DNA of 64,000 bases from Bisgaard Taxon 45 (GCA_030783905.1 JAQAHH010000009.1:248001-312000); one strand, 5' to 3'. Positions 19,379 through 28,058 are shown, counted from the first letter of the stretch. Notes: generated by a model from the letters alone, not told the origin. Program-made: numbers and translations.

Positions 19379-19792
19379 CTAGTTATCGTTTTTGAATAAA
19401 CCAGATGACCCTTCAGAATAATCTCTTGGTTGTTCATCCTTATTGCTCGGATTCGTTTTATCTATCGGTTCAGCTCCAATTAAATTCGATGAAAATAAAG
19501 GGTTATTGCTGAGTTCCGGCAAGAGTGTGCTAGATGAGTTTGCTACATGTTTGTACAGTTTTTGATAATCTTGCGCAATATTTTTCAAGAGTTCCGCACT
19601 TTCTGAAAAGTGTTTTTCAAGCTGTTGCTTCTGGCTATCTAACTGATTTTTGACTTTCTGTAGTTCTGTTTCTGTTTTAAGTTGTTTTTTTACCGAATCT
19701 TTGGTGAAACGTAAAAATAAGTAACCTAGGATCAACCCGATAACTAAGCCAATGCCTGCTGCTTGCCACATTTCAGTTGTCCAATTTTGCAT
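19379..19792 (-). CDS. zapG: ZapG/YhcB family (DUF1043) inner-membrane division-associated protein
   Basis: From the ATG at 19792, preceded by AGGAG at ideal distance, the product is 137 residues: a single N-terminal membrane helix (about residues 8-28, GIGLVIGLILGYLFL), a charged coiled-coil region (about 32-72, ETELQKVKNQLDSQKQQLEK), then a Ser/Asn-rich low-complexity tail. This architecture is that of YhcB/ZapG, a protein linked to the division and envelope-synthesis machinery in E. coli (family knowledge). A 7-residue longer start is in frame at 19813 but lacks a ribosome site. It is monocistronic, with its own terminator. Confidence 0.88.
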   Translation of the reverse strand: MQNWTTEMWQAAGIGLVIGLILGYLFLRFTKDSVKKQLKTETELQKVKNQLDSQKQQLEKHFSESAELLKNIAQDYQKLYKHVANSSSTLLPELSNNPLFSSNLIGAEPIDKTNPSNKDEQPRDYSEGSSGLFKNDN

Positions 19793-19874
19793 AAGAAAAC
19801 TCCTATTATCCAATCAAGTATTGACACAAAATAACATGATATGAAAAATATTTCTTTGCACTAGATCACAAATG

Positions 19875-19904
19875 AAAAAGGATGTCAGGTCTGACATCCT
19901 TTTT
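19875..19904. terminator. ycaO terminator
   Basis: Perfect 13-base arms AAAAAGGATGTCA / TGACATCCTTTTT with a 4-base loop, 3 bases past the ycaO stop. The arms supply T-runs on both strands. Confidence 0.88.
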
Positions 19905-19906
19905 CA

Positions 19907-21667
19907 TTATTTCCAATGCTCACGCTTGGCTTTTTGCAATTTTTCATAAGCTTGGAGCAGTTTTTGATGTGCTTGGAATTGGTGTAGATGCTCATCATCG
20001 GCAATCAAGTCATAGAATGGATTTCCCCCTTGTATGGCTTGCCAAGCGCTATCCACCGCACATTGTCCATACATTTTTTCGAATACCATGCGATATTGTT
20101 CAGGTTGACGGTCTTTATCGAGGAATAACTCGATACTATTAATTAAGCAACGGTAATAATTGGCTCGTTCAACGCTGAAGACAGAGCTGTTCATATTCAA
20201 TGTCCAGTTGGCCCAATCCAATGCTGCATCAAGTTCACCGAGGGCCAAATGTAACATTGATTTTAATTCACCGATACGCAAGGTTGCCCAACCTGATTTT
20301 GGGGGCGCGACAATACCAATAAATTCCCGCACACGAGTGGCATCATCAATCCCTTGTTCATCTAATTCCGCCAATAATTCTTGATAAGTTGATTTATCGT
20401 GATGAAAGTGCGGTAGGTCTAGCAAAATTTCTCGCCAATCCATGCCCATATTGTTATTGGCATAAATTAAATCATCCACAGGATAAATATCCGACATACC
20501 AGGCACGATAATCCGACAAGCATACACATCCAAATAGTTGTAATCCATAATATAGACGTCTTTCTGTTCTGCTTGGAAAATTGTCATGAGGTTGTGGTAT
20601 TCTTGTTCAGTACTACCTGAAAAATCCCAGTCGACAAATGGATAATCGGCTTCGGTTTTGAATAAGTCCCACGAAATTAAACCACTTGAATCAATAAAAT
20701 GGGTTTCTAAATTAGCGTGTTCTGCCACATCCTCATTATTGAAAGAAGGCGGCGTAAATACATCAAGATCTTTTAGGCTTCGACCTTGCAATAATTCAGT
20801 GACCGTTCTTTCTAGTGCGACTTGGAAATTAGGGTGTGCACCAAAAGAAGCAAAGCAGGTGCCATTATTGGGATTGAGTAAAATCACACAAATTACGGGA
20901 TATTTTCCGCCTAATGAGGCGTCATAGGCTAAAATAGGGAAACCTTCTTGTTCTAATTTCGCAATAGCTGCTTGGATAGTGGGGAAACGATCCATTACTT
21001 CGCGAGGAATTAACGGCAAACTGATCGCTTCGGCAATAATTTTATTTTTAATATGACGTTCAAAAACTTCAGAAAGCCCCTGTACGCGTGCTTCAAATTT
21101 ACTGTTACCCGCAGACATTCCGTTAGACACATACAGGTTAGCAATGATACTTTGTGGAATATAGACCGTGCTTTGATCTGATTGACGCACATATGGCATG
21201 GCAACAATACCTCGATCATAATGACCTGACTGTAAATCCACTAATAATTGAGGGGTTAATTCTTGTTGTGGATCGTAATAGTCTAACAATTCTTGATTTA
21301 AAAGCCCGTCAGGTAAGCGTTGTTCGTTTTCGATTGGAAACCATTTTTCATTCGGATAATGCACAAAATCGCCATTCGCGATAGCCTGCCCTAAATAGAA
21401 ATCAGCAAAGAAATAATTAGAGGAAAGGCGCTCAAAGTATTCCCCTAATGCGGAGGCGAGTGCGGCCTTTTTCGTTGCCCCTTTACCATTAGTAAAGCAT
21501 TGTGGGCAATCTTTATCACGAATATGCACTGACCAGACATTAGGCACCGGATTAAGCCAAGATGCTTCTTCAATATTGAAACCAAGTGCGGTGAGTTTTT
21601 GTTGAAATTTGTGAATACTGTCTTCTAGTGCGGCATCTTTGCCAAGTATAAAAGTTTGTTCAGACAT
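19907..21667 (-). CDS. ycaO: YcaO-family protein (S12 methylthiotransferase accessory factor type)
   Basis: The 586-residue product is full length for E. coli-type YcaO. The YcaO ATP-binding core begins with KGATKKAALASALGEYFERLSS (about residues 62-84), whose glutamates bind nucleotide, and includes EARVQGLSEVFERH (about 182-195). The C-terminal 130 residues form a TPR-like helical region typical of the non-azoline subgroup. The enteric protein is reported to help RimO thiomethylate ribosomal protein S12. No azoline precursor peptide or dehydrogenase gene is adjacent, so a RiPP role is not supported. It is a single gene with a strong terminator. Two uptake words lie inside it (20406, 21584). 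Confidence 0.93.
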   Translation of the reverse strand: MSEQTFILGKDAALEDSIHKFQQKLTALGFNIEEASWLNPVPNVWSVHIRDKDCPQCFTNGKGATKKAALASALGEYFERLSSNYFFADFYLGQAIANGDFVHYPNEKWFPIENEQRLPDGLLNQELLDYYDPQQELTPQLLVDLQSGHYDRGIVAMPYVRQSDQSTVYIPQSIIANLYVSNGMSAGNSKFEARVQGLSEVFERHIKNKIIAEAISLPLIPREVMDRFPTIQAAIAKLEQEGFPILAYDASLGGKYPVICVILLNPNNGTCFASFGAHPNFQVALERTVTELLQGRSLKDLDVFTPPSFNNEDVAEHANLETHFIDSSGLISWDLFKTEADYPFVDWDFSGSTEQEYHNLMTIFQAEQKDVYIMDYNYLDVYACRIIVPGMSDIYPVDDLIYANNNMGMDWREILLDLPHFHHDKSTYQELLAELDEQGIDDATRVREFIGIVAPPKSGWATLRIGELKSMLHLALGELDAALDWANWTLNMNSSVFSVERANYYRCLINSIELFLDKDRQPEQYRMVFEKMYGQCAVDSAWQAIQGGNPFYDLIADDEHLHQFQAHQKLLQAYEKLQKAKREHWK

Positions 21668-21743
21668 GCTTATCTCGATACGTTTCTGATTTAAAGCTCG
21701 GCATAATAGGGGAGTTTATGGCTTGTCGCAAGTCTAATTGCAC

Positions 21744-22460
21744 TTATTTACGCAGTAATCTGGTGTGAAATGCACTGGCAGGAGAAAGCATTTCTTGTTT
21801 TTTAAACCGCACTTTTTGTGGATTGAGGGTTAATGGATAGACGCGTTTACGTGCCACAATTGCAATCAGCTGAGGAAAACAGCGATGTTTATCCCAACTC
21901 ATTAAGCGCTTTTGATCTAAAATTTCAAAGTTGAGCAAAGCAAGCCAGTCGAGAATCCGCCAAGGGACATAGTGTCTAACTGGCAGAGGGGAATGTGAAG
22001 GACGATGCAAATACCGTTTAAACAACAGTGGGCTAAAAGGATTAAAGAGAGATAAAAATAAATAGCCATCTTCACGTAATACACGGGTCACCTCACGTAA
22101 AACTTGGTGCGGATCTTGGCTAAAATTTAATGTATTCCCCAGTACACAAGCATCAATTGATTGTTCAATAAAAGGGAGTTCAGTTAAATTGGCTTGGATA
22201 ACACTGGTGTTTTTTTGTAGCGCGAGGCGATGTAATTCTGGGCTGATATGGGGAGACAGTAAAATCGCATGCTGCAAAAAACAGTCACCTTGAATTTCAG
22301 CACTTAATCCACCAAGCTTTAAAACGTGATGACCTAAAATTTTTGGGTACCATGCCGAAAAATAGTCACTCAATGCGTTACAATAGTGATCACCGTTTTG
22401 TAATTGTTGCCAACTGTGTGGCAAGTGCATAGCGTTAGGATATTTTGCATTCCACCACAT
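21744..22460 (-). CDS. class I SAM-dependent methyltransferase, YafS-like
   Basis: A 238-residue protein whose central part fits a Methyltransf_11 core: LKLGGLSAEIQGDCFLQ in the place of motif I, PFIEQSIDACVLGNTLNFSQDPHQVLREVTRVLREDGYLFLS covering motifs post-II to III (about residues 95-135). Motif I lacks the usual GxGxG, as in YafS. The head-to-head pairing with gloB is the E. coli yafS-gloB arrangement. I start at ATG 22460 (AAGGAG five bases upstream); an adjacent GTG at 22463 is possible. Only 22 bases separate the two start codons. Substrate unknown. One uptake word lies near the 3' end (21806-21814). Confidence 0.85.
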   Translation of the reverse strand: MWWNAKYPNAMHLPHSWQQLQNGDHYCNALSDYFSAWYPKILGHHVLKLGGLSAEIQGDCFLQHAILLSPHISPELHRLALQKNTSVIQANLTELPFIEQSIDACVLGNTLNFSQDPHQVLREVTRVLREDGYLFLSLFNPFSPLLFKRYLHRPSHSPLPVRHYVPWRILDWLALLNFEILDQKRLMSWDKHRCFPQLIAIVARKRVYPLTLNPQKVRFKKQEMLSPASAFHTRLLRK

Positions 22461-22482
22461 CACAACTCCTTGAGGACAATTT

Positions 22483-23184
22483 ATGTTAGTACCGATTCCT
22501 GCCCTGAATGATAACTATATTTGGCTGTATGGACGAGAAAATTTACCCATAATTGTGATCGACATACCAGAAATCCCCCAGTTACTTCATTATATACAGC
22601 AACATCAACTTAAAGTGGAGGCTTTGCTTCTCACTCATCACCATGATGATCACACTGCAGGGGTTGCCCAGTTTAAACAACATTTTCCGATGGTGCCAGT
22701 ATTAGGGCCACCCGAAACACAAGCGAAAGGGGCAACTGAAATTGTCAACGCTGGGATCGTGCACACTGAACACTACGCCATCCATGTGCTACAAACAGCA
22801 GGGCATACTGAGCAGCATGTCAGTTATCTAGTGGATGGACACCTATTTTGTGGCGACAGTTTATTTTCCGCGGGCTGTGGACGTGTCTTTACGGGCAATT
22901 ATCAAGATATGTTTGATGGCCTACAGCGACTAAAATCCTTGCCAGATGACACCATTGTTTGTCCCGCACATGAATATACCTTAGCGAATTTAGCTTTTGC
23001 TAACCAGCTTTTGCCAGACAATGTGGCGATACAGCAACATACTCAATATGTCCAAAAACAACGTGCGACAAATCAACCTAGCTTACCGACCACTATTGGT
23101 TTAGAAAAACAGATCAACCCGTTTTTGATCGCTCAAGATATTGAAACTTTTGTGGCATGGCGCAAGGCAAAAGATCTGTTTTAG
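22483..23184 (+). CDS. gloB: hydroxyacylglutathione hydrolase (glyoxalase II)
   Basis: Hydrolyses S-lactoylglutathione to lactate and glutathione, the second step of methylglyoxal detoxification. The 233-residue metallo-beta-lactamase-fold protein has the dinuclear metal motif [10 protein letters not shown] (51-60), the histidine in [13 protein letters not shown] (about residue 110), the bridging aspartate in [14 protein letters not shown] (about 127) and the histidine in VCPAHEYT (about 165). Slightly shorter than the E. coli enzyme (251). GAGGA precedes the start. Its promoter must lie within the divergent methyltransferase gene. Confidence 0.95.
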   Translation: MLVPIPALNDNYIWLYGRENLPIIVIDIPEIPQLLHYIQQHQLKVEALLLTHHHDDHTAGVAQFKQHFPMVPVLGPPETQAKGATEIVNAGIVHTEHYAIHVLQTAGHTEQHVSYLVDGHLFCGDSLFSAGCGRVFTGNYQDMFDGLQRLKSLPDDTIVCPAHEYTLANLAFANQLLPDNVAIQQHTQYVQKQRATNQPSLPTTIGLEKQINPFLIAQDIETFVAWRKAKDLF

Positions 23185-23293
23185 TCGAGAGAAAGGTGAA
23201 TATCCTGTAAATCATCGTGCTGAAGTTTGCTCCTTGCCTGACAATTGATTAAAATGGCGCTTTATTTTATATCTTTTCTTTGTGGGCTCAACT

Positions 23294-23312
23294 CCCGTGT
23301 TTGATGCACGGG
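23294..23312 (+). promoter_or_regulatory. GC-rich hairpin in the hemA leader
   Basis: CCCGTG / CACGGG with a 7-base loop, ending 16 bases before the hemA start codon. No T-run follows, so it is not a terminator. It could fold close to the ribosome site. Function inferred only from position. Confidence 0.4.
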
Positions 23313-23328
23313 TCATTAAAAGTAATAT

Positions 23329-24633
23329 ATGACGATTCTAGTTATTGGTATTAATCACAAAACCGCTTCTGTTGCAATCCGTGAGAAAGTGGCGTTTTCG
23401 GCTGAAAAACGGCTTGATGCATTAGCAATCATTCAGCAGCAAGGATTGGCGGAAAATGCGGTGATTTTATCGACCTGTAATCGTACTGAGGTGTATTTTC
23501 ATCATAACGCCATTCCGCCTCAAGAGGCAGAAAGTTGGACGACGCGTTGTATGCAATGGTTTGCTGAGATACATCACTTATCATTAGATGCGTTAGAAAA
23601 CTGTCTTTATTCGCAGCAAAATCAACAAGCCGTTTTACATTTAATGCGCGTGGCATGTGGATTAGATTCTCTAGTTTTAGGTGAACCGCAAATTTTAGGG
23701 CAAGTGAAAGACGCCTATCAGTTGAGTAAAACGTATTATCAAGGGCAAAATCAACCTCTTTCCAGTGAGTTTTCCCGTTTATTTCAAAAAACGTTTTCTG
23801 TCGCAAAGCGAGTTCGAACCGAAACGAATATTGGTGGCAGTGCTGTATCTGTAGCCTATGGCGCATGTAGTTTAGCGCGCCAAATTTTTGATTCACTCAA
23901 AACACTAAATGTGCTTTTAGTGGGGGCAGGGGAAACCATTGAACTCACGTGTCGTCATTTATTACGTCATGGTGTACAACGTATTATGATTGCAAATCGT
24001 ACCTTTGAACGTGCACAACACCTCGTAAATAAATTAGATGGTGCTGAAAATGTGCAAATTTTTGCCCTCACTGAGCTACAAGCAGGACTAAATCAAGCGG
24101 ATATTGTGATTAGCTCAACAGGCAGTCCAACAATCTTGATTACTCAAGATATGGTCAAGATTGCACAAAAAGTACGTTGCGATTTACCTATGTTGTTGGT
24201 GGATATTGCCGTGCCCCGTGATATTGAAGAGACGGTTGCTGAATTAGACAGTATTTATCATTATACGGTGGACGATTTGCAATTGATTATTCAACGCAAT
24301 CTAGCGGAAAGGGAAAAAGCCTCGACTCAAGCATGGGATATTATTCAACAAGAATGTGCTGATTTTTTTCAATGGTTAAAAGTACATCAATTTTCAAATT
24401 TAATCCGTTCTTATCGAGAAAGTGCGGAAGAGACTCGCCAAATGCTATTGGATAAAGCCTTGCTTGCCTTACGTCAAGGTGAAGATAGTGAAGTCGTATT
24501 ACAAGAACTAAGTTATAAATTGACAAATAAACTTTTACATTCTCCTACCCAAGTGATGAATGCGATGGTCAAAACAGGCAATTCAACGGGATTAGCGTTG
24601 TTTTCTTCGACTTTAAAATCCGATGTGGAATAG
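23329..24633 (+). CDS. hemA: glutamyl-tRNA reductase
   Basis: Reduces glutamyl-tRNA to glutamate-1-semialdehyde with NADPH, the first committed step of tetrapyrrole and haem synthesis. The 434-residue protein has the catalytic cysteine C50 in [11 protein letters not shown], the [16 protein letters not shown] block (about residues 114-130), the NADPH Rossmann motif [11 protein letters not shown] (about 190-200) and the C-terminal dimerisation helices. In enterics hemA is followed by prfA-prmC; here hemA stands alone and prfA-prmC lie 36 kb away. No strong ribosome site is visible (AAAGTAATAT before ATG), and a GC-rich hairpin sits just upstream, which may limit translation. Confidence 0.97.
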   Translation: MTILVIGINHKTASVAIREKVAFSAEKRLDALAIIQQQGLAENAVILSTCNRTEVYFHHNAIPPQEAESWTTRCMQWFAEIHHLSLDALENCLYSQQNQQAVLHLMRVACGLDSLVLGEPQILGQVKDAYQLSKTYYQGQNQPLSSEFSRLFQKTFSVAKRVRTETNIGGSAVSVAYGACSLARQIFDSLKTLNVLLVGAGETIELTCRHLLRHGVQRIMIANRTFERAQHLVNKLDGAENVQIFALTELQAGLNQADIVISSTGSPTILITQDMVKIAQKVRCDLPMLLVDIAVPRDIEETVAELDSIYHYTVDDLQLIIQRNLAEREKASTQAWDIIQQECADFFQWLKVHQFSNLIRSYRESAEETRQMLLDKALLALRQGEDSEVVLQELSYKLTNKLLHSPTQVMNAMVKTGNSTGLALFSSTLKSDVE

Positions 24634-24710
24634 CACAACAAAGAAAAGTGATTTCTAATTTGGTCAATTCACTTTAGAATAATCAGGTTATTTTTTTATT
24701 GGAGTAAAAT

Positions 24711-25934
24711 ATGCGAGAAAATCACCAAATAGCAAATGTTGATTTCGTGAAACAAATGAATAGTGCAGTTGTTTATAAACTAATTGATCAACAAGGGCCC
24801 ATTTCTCGTATTCAAATTTCGGAACTCAGCCAATTAGCCCCCGCGAGTGTGACGAAAATTACTCGCCACTTGCTTGCGCGTGGATTAATTAAAGAAGTCG
24901 AGCAACAAGAATCAACGGGGGGACGCCGTGCCACTTCAATTGTGGCAGAACATAAAGCCTTCCGTACCATTTTAATTCGCTTAGGTCGTAAACATGCCAC
25001 CTTTGCGATAATGGATTTATCCACCAAGTTATTAAAGAAAGATGTGGTGGATTTACCCGAACAGCAAAGCGTTGAAAGTATTGAGGCGTTTCTTTTACAA
25101 CATTTAACGGATTTTATTGCCCAACATCAAAAACGAGGCAGTGAGTTTATCGCAGTAGGGATTACGGTGCCTGGGTTTGTGGATGTCAAAACAGACATGA
25201 TTGAATACATGCCGCACCTTAATCTTGAGACGCCTTGGGATCTCGCCAATAGCATTGCACAACATACCCAATTGGCGACCTTTATTGGTCATGATGTCCG
25301 CAGTTTAGCGTTGGCAGAACATTATTTTGGTGTCACGCAAGATTGTTATGATTCGTTGTTATTACGTGTTCATCGCGGTGTAGGGGCGGGTATCGTGATA
25401 AATCACGAGGTGTTTTTAGGCTATAAAAACAATGTCGGTGAAATTGGGCATATTCAGGTTGATCCGCTGGGTAAACGTTGTTTATGTGGCAATGTAGGAT
25501 GCTTAGAAACCGTTGTAAGTAATACGGCAATTGAGCGAAAAATGCATGAGTTATTAGAGGATGGCTATGAGAGTAAATGGTTATCACTCGAATCGCATGA
25601 TATCGATGCCATTTGTAAAGCGAGCAACAAACATGACGCCGCGGCAATTGAGCTGATTGAACATGTTGGGGTGCAAATTGGACGTGTTTTAGCGATGAGT
25701 GTGAATATGTTCAATCCTGAGAAGATCGTCATTTCCGGCGAGATTACACAAGCAAAAAACATCTTATTTGCGGCGATACAACGTTCTTTAGATAGCCATG
25801 CATTGCCTGCTTTTGTTAAAAATACCCCATTGGTCGCATCAGAGCTTAAAAATGAAGATGTCATTGGAGCATTTGCATTAATTAAACGTGCTTTACTTGA
25901 TGGTAGCTTGTTGCGTCGCTTGTTGGCTGAGTAA
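24711..25934 (+). CDS. nagC: N-acetylglucosamine repressor NagC (ROK family)
   Basis: Transcriptional regulator of amino-sugar genes, with GlcNAc-6-phosphate as inducer in the family. The 407 residues comprise an N-terminal winged helix (about 15-75, including GPISRIQISELSQLAPASVTKI) and a ROK sugar-binding domain with the zinc motif CLCGNVGCLE (about 263-272) and HVGEIGH-like NVGEIGHIQVDPLG. It follows E. coli NagC closely through the helix-turn-helix and is more like it than Mlc (for example GGRRATSIV and GHDVRSLALAEHYFG). TTGGAGTAAAAT precedes the ATG. It stands alone; the nagBA targets are not in this window, but the GlcNAc kinase nagK is 8 kb downstream. Confidence 0.92.
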   Translation: MRENHQIANVDFVKQMNSAVVYKLIDQQGPISRIQISELSQLAPASVTKITRHLLARGLIKEVEQQESTGGRRATSIVAEHKAFRTILIRLGRKHATFAIMDLSTKLLKKDVVDLPEQQSVESIEAFLLQHLTDFIAQHQKRGSEFIAVGITVPGFVDVKTDMIEYMPHLNLETPWDLANSIAQHTQLATFIGHDVRSLALAEHYFGVTQDCYDSLLLRVHRGVGAGIVINHEVFLGYKNNVGEIGHIQVDPLGKRCLCGNVGCLETVVSNTAIERKMHELLEDGYESKWLSLESHDIDAICKASNKHDAAAIELIEHVGVQIGRVLAMSVNMFNPEKIVISGEITQAKNILFAAIQRSLDSHALPAFVKNTPLVASELKNEDVIGAFALIKRALLDGSLLRRLLAE

Positions 25935-26011
25935 AGTCTGCTTGCTTTTATAGCGATTTGTTCAAACTGTATGCGAACGCGTTAAAAATTTCATTTTTAT
26001 AAAAAAAAGAG

Positions 26012-26040
26012 TTGACGAGTGGGGGCGATATCAGCATAAT
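26012..26040 (+). promoter_or_regulatory. Promoter of the tRNA Met-Leu-Gln-Gln operon
   Basis: TTGACG, 17-base spacer, CATAAT, followed by a GC-rich start region (TTAGCCCCGC) typical of stringently controlled stable-RNA promoters. The first tRNA begins 41 bases downstream. Confidence 0.8.
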
Positions 26041-26081
26041 TAGCCCCGCAAAGCCGATGAGGTGAATGCAAATAGAAAAAT

Positions 26082-26158
26082 GGCTATGTAGCTCAGTTGG
26101 TTAGAGCACAACACTCATAATGTTGGGGTCACAGGTTCGAATCCCGTCATAGCCACCA
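26082..26158 (+). tRNA. tRNA-Met (CAT, elongator)
   Basis: 77 bases with CCA encoded. Acceptor arms GGCTATG / CATAGCC, D-loop AGCTCAGTTGGTTAGAGC, anticodon loop CTCATAA and T-loop GGTTCGAATCC. The first base pair G-C and the D-arm mark it as elongator and not initiator. First of four tandem tRNAs. Confidence 0.95.
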
Positions 26159-26163
26159 TATTT

Positions 26164-26248
26164 GCGGGACTGGCGAAATTGGTAGACGCACCAGATTTAG
26201 GTTCTGGCGCCGCGAGGTGTGTGGGTTCAAGTCCCTCGTCCCGCACCA
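26164..26248 (+). tRNA. tRNA-Leu (TAG)
   Basis: 85 bases with CCA and a long class II variable arm (GGCGCCGCGAGGTGTG region). Acceptor GCGGGAC / GTCCCGC; anticodon stem CCAGA/TCTGG with loop TTTAGGT, giving anticodon TAG, which reads CUN codons. Begins 5 bases after tRNA-Met. Confidence 0.95.
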
Positions 26249-26277
26249 TTCATTAGCTTGCAAGTCAATATAGTTGT

Positions 26278-26352
26278 TGGGGTATCGCCAAGCGGTAAGG
26301 CACCGGGTTTTGATCTCGGCATTCCTAGGTTCGAATCCTAGTACCCCAGCCA
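26278..26352 (+). tRNA. tRNA-Gln (TTG), copy 1
   Basis: 75 bases with CCA. Acceptor TGGGGTA / TACCCCA, anticodon loop TTTTGAT (anticodon TTG). The U1-A72 pair is characteristic of tRNA-Gln. It differs from copy 2 at one base in the variable loop (T for C). Confidence 0.95.
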
Positions 26353-26397
26353 TACTATCAAACAATCTTCATCATCTTCATGTCAAGATAGTTCAAT

Positions 26398-26472
26398 TGG
26401 GGTATCGCCAAGCGGTAAGGCACCGGGTTTTGATCTCGGCATCCCTAGGTTCGAATCCTAGTACCCCAGCCA
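26398..26472 (+). tRNA. tRNA-Gln (TTG), copy 2
   Basis: Tandem near-identical duplicate of the preceding tRNA, 45 bases downstream, with one substitution in the variable loop. The Met-Leu-Gln-Gln order is a shortened form of the E. coli metT-leuW-glnU-glnW operon. No hairpin terminator is seen after it; only T-rich DNA follows. Confidence 0.95.
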
Positions 26473-26649
26473 TCATCTTTTTTCACTTTTAACTTCACAC
26501 TATCTTTTTTAGTACGATTTTCTTCTCACATCAAAATTTTTATTATTTTTTCAAATTTATTTTATCGTTATTTTTCTTTCTGAGAATAGCGTATTTCTTA
26601 TACTTTTCTGTTTTGTAGTAGCGAATTTTACTAAAACACTCGTCAATAT

Positions 26650-26742
26650 TAGTATAAAATACTATTTTTGTGTTATTTTTGTACTGTTGACTACTATACA
26701 TAAATAGTAGATATTGTTAAAACATTGTGAACATACACAATG
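26650..26742 (+). repeat. Three stacked palindromes upstream of the Nramp-related gene
   Basis: The 304-base gap between the last tRNA and the transporter is very AT-rich and holds three inverted repeats in its last third. They are TAGTAT-AAA-ATACTA (26650-26664), CTACTAT-ACATAA-ATAGTAG (26691-26710) and CATTGTG-AACATA-CACAATG (26723-26742). They lie 35-127 bases before the start codon, a normal distance for operators. None is followed by a T-run. The third resembles but does not fit a CRP site, because the spacing between TGTG and CACA is wrong. Confidence 0.65.
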
Positions 26743-26776
26743 ATGATAATAAAAAACTCTTTTCTTGGAATATCGT

Positions 26777-28045
26777 ATGACAGAATTAACACAACAAATA
26801 GAAAAATCGACATGGCATTCTAAATTTGCCGCTTTAGGTCCGGGGATTTTAATGGCATCGGCTGCCGTTGGTGGATCACATATTATTGCTTCAACACAGT
26901 CTGGGGCGATTTACGGTTGGCAACTCGCAATTATTATTATTTTAGCGAACTTATTCAAATATCCTTTTTTCCGCTTTGGCGTGCAATATACGCTTGATTC
27001 AGGCGAGACTTTATTACAAGGCTATTTAAAAAAAGGCAAGTTATATATTTGGATCTTCTTTTTGCTTAATGTGTTTGCTACAGTGATTAATACTGCGGCG
27101 GTAGGTTTACTTTGTGCTGCGATTTTAACCTTTGTTTTACCGGTTCAAGTACCTGTACCGACCTTAAGCTTTATTGTGATTGGGGTGAGTACCTTAATCT
27201 TGTTATTAGGTAAATACCGTTTACTTGATGGTCTATCTAAATTAATCATGATGGCATTGACGATTACGACTGTGTCGGCAGTGATCATTGCACTTGCACG
27301 CAATGGGATTCAAGGTGTGGCGCCAGCCGATTATGTGAGTGCCAGTCCGTGGAATTTAGCCGCACTAGGCTTTATCGTGGCGTTAATGGGATGGATGCCT
27401 GCGCCAATTGAAATCTCTGCGATTAATTCAATGTGGGTGATTGCAAAACGTCGTGTATCGAAATTCTCTTACCAAGACGGTATTTGGGACTTCAATGTGG
27501 GTTATATCGGTACCGCCATTTTAGCGCTTGTTTTCTTAGCGTTAGGGGCGTTAGTACAACATGGTTCGAGTGAAACGGTGCAATTGGTTGGTGGCAAATA
27601 TATTGCACAATTGATCAATATGTACGCCTCAACCATTGGTGAATGGGCGCGAGGTTTGATTGCGTTCATCGCTTTCATGTGTATGTTTGGAACCACGATC
27701 ACGGTTATTGATGGTTACTCACGCACCAACGTGGAAAGCTTGCGTTTAATTTTAAACAAGAAAGAAAGTCGTCCAAGCTATTTGAATGTGGCGATTACCT
27801 TTGCCGCTTTAGCGGGATTAGCGATCATTTTCTATTTTAATAATGCGGTCGGTCCAATGTTGAAATTTGCCATGATTGCGTCCTTTGTTTCAACTCCCGT
27901 ATTTGCGTATTTGAATTTATCATTGGTATTGAAAGGTGAACACCGTGTCAAAGGGAAGTTATTGTGGTTGTCATTACTTGGTTTAATGTATTTAACTTCG
28001 TTTACGTTGCTCTTTATTGCTCAACAAGCGGGTTGGTTAAACTAG
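26777..28045 (+). CDS. Nramp-related transporter lacking classical metal-ligand motifs
   Basis: A 422-residue integral membrane protein with about eleven hydrophobic helices. The first helix, GPGILMASAAVGGSH (residues 21-35), lines up with the Nramp TM1 block, where the signature DPGN should stand. Here it reads GGSH, so the metal-binding Asp and Asn are missing. The TM6 MPH signature is present as MPA (in MGWMPAPIEIS), keeping the methionine but not the histidine. It may belong to the Nramp-related carriers of altered ion specificity; substrate unknown. Start: ATG 26777; the in-frame TTG at 26765 is less likely. The ribosome site is weak. Three palindromes lie upstream and an uptake-word hairpin downstream. 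Confidence 0.85.
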   Translation: MTELTQQIEKSTWHSKFAALGPGILMASAAVGGSHIIASTQSGAIYGWQLAIIIILANLFKYPFFRFGVQYTLDSGETLLQGYLKKGKLYIWIFFLLNVFATVINTAAVGLLCAAILTFVLPVQVPVPTLSFIVIGVSTLILLLGKYRLLDGLSKLIMMALTITTVSAVIIALARNGIQGVAPADYVSASPWNLAALGFIVALMGWMPAPIEISAINSMWVIAKRRVSKFSYQDGIWDFNVGYIGTAILALVFLALGALVQHGSSETVQLVGGKYIAQLINMYASTIGEWARGLIAFIAFMCMFGTTITVIDGYSRTNVESLRLILNKKESRPSYLNVAITFAALAGLAIIFYFNNAVGPMLKFAMIASFVSTPVFAYLNLSLVLKGEHRVKGKLLWLSLLGLMYLTSFTLLFIAQQAGWLN

Positions 28046-28058
28046 CTTAATTTGATGA

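Noticed and set aside
19907..21743. RiPP biosynthetic cluster around ycaO
   Set aside because: No short precursor ORF, dehydrogenase, protease or exporter adjacent; the C-terminal TPR region marks the housekeeping subgroup.
23429..23896. 155-codon open frame on the minus strand inside hemA
   Set aside because: Antisense to a highly conserved gene, no ribosome site and no protein-like conservation pattern; a shadow frame.
26147..26492. Open frames across the tRNA-Leu and tRNA-Gln genes
   Set aside because: Their repeated protein words come from translating the duplicated tRNA-Gln, not from a gene.
26723..26742. CRP-like site (TTGTG...CACAA)
   Set aside because: The CRP consensus has TGTGA-N6-TCACA, with eight bases between TGTG and CACA; here there are six. 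It is kept as an unnamed palindrome.
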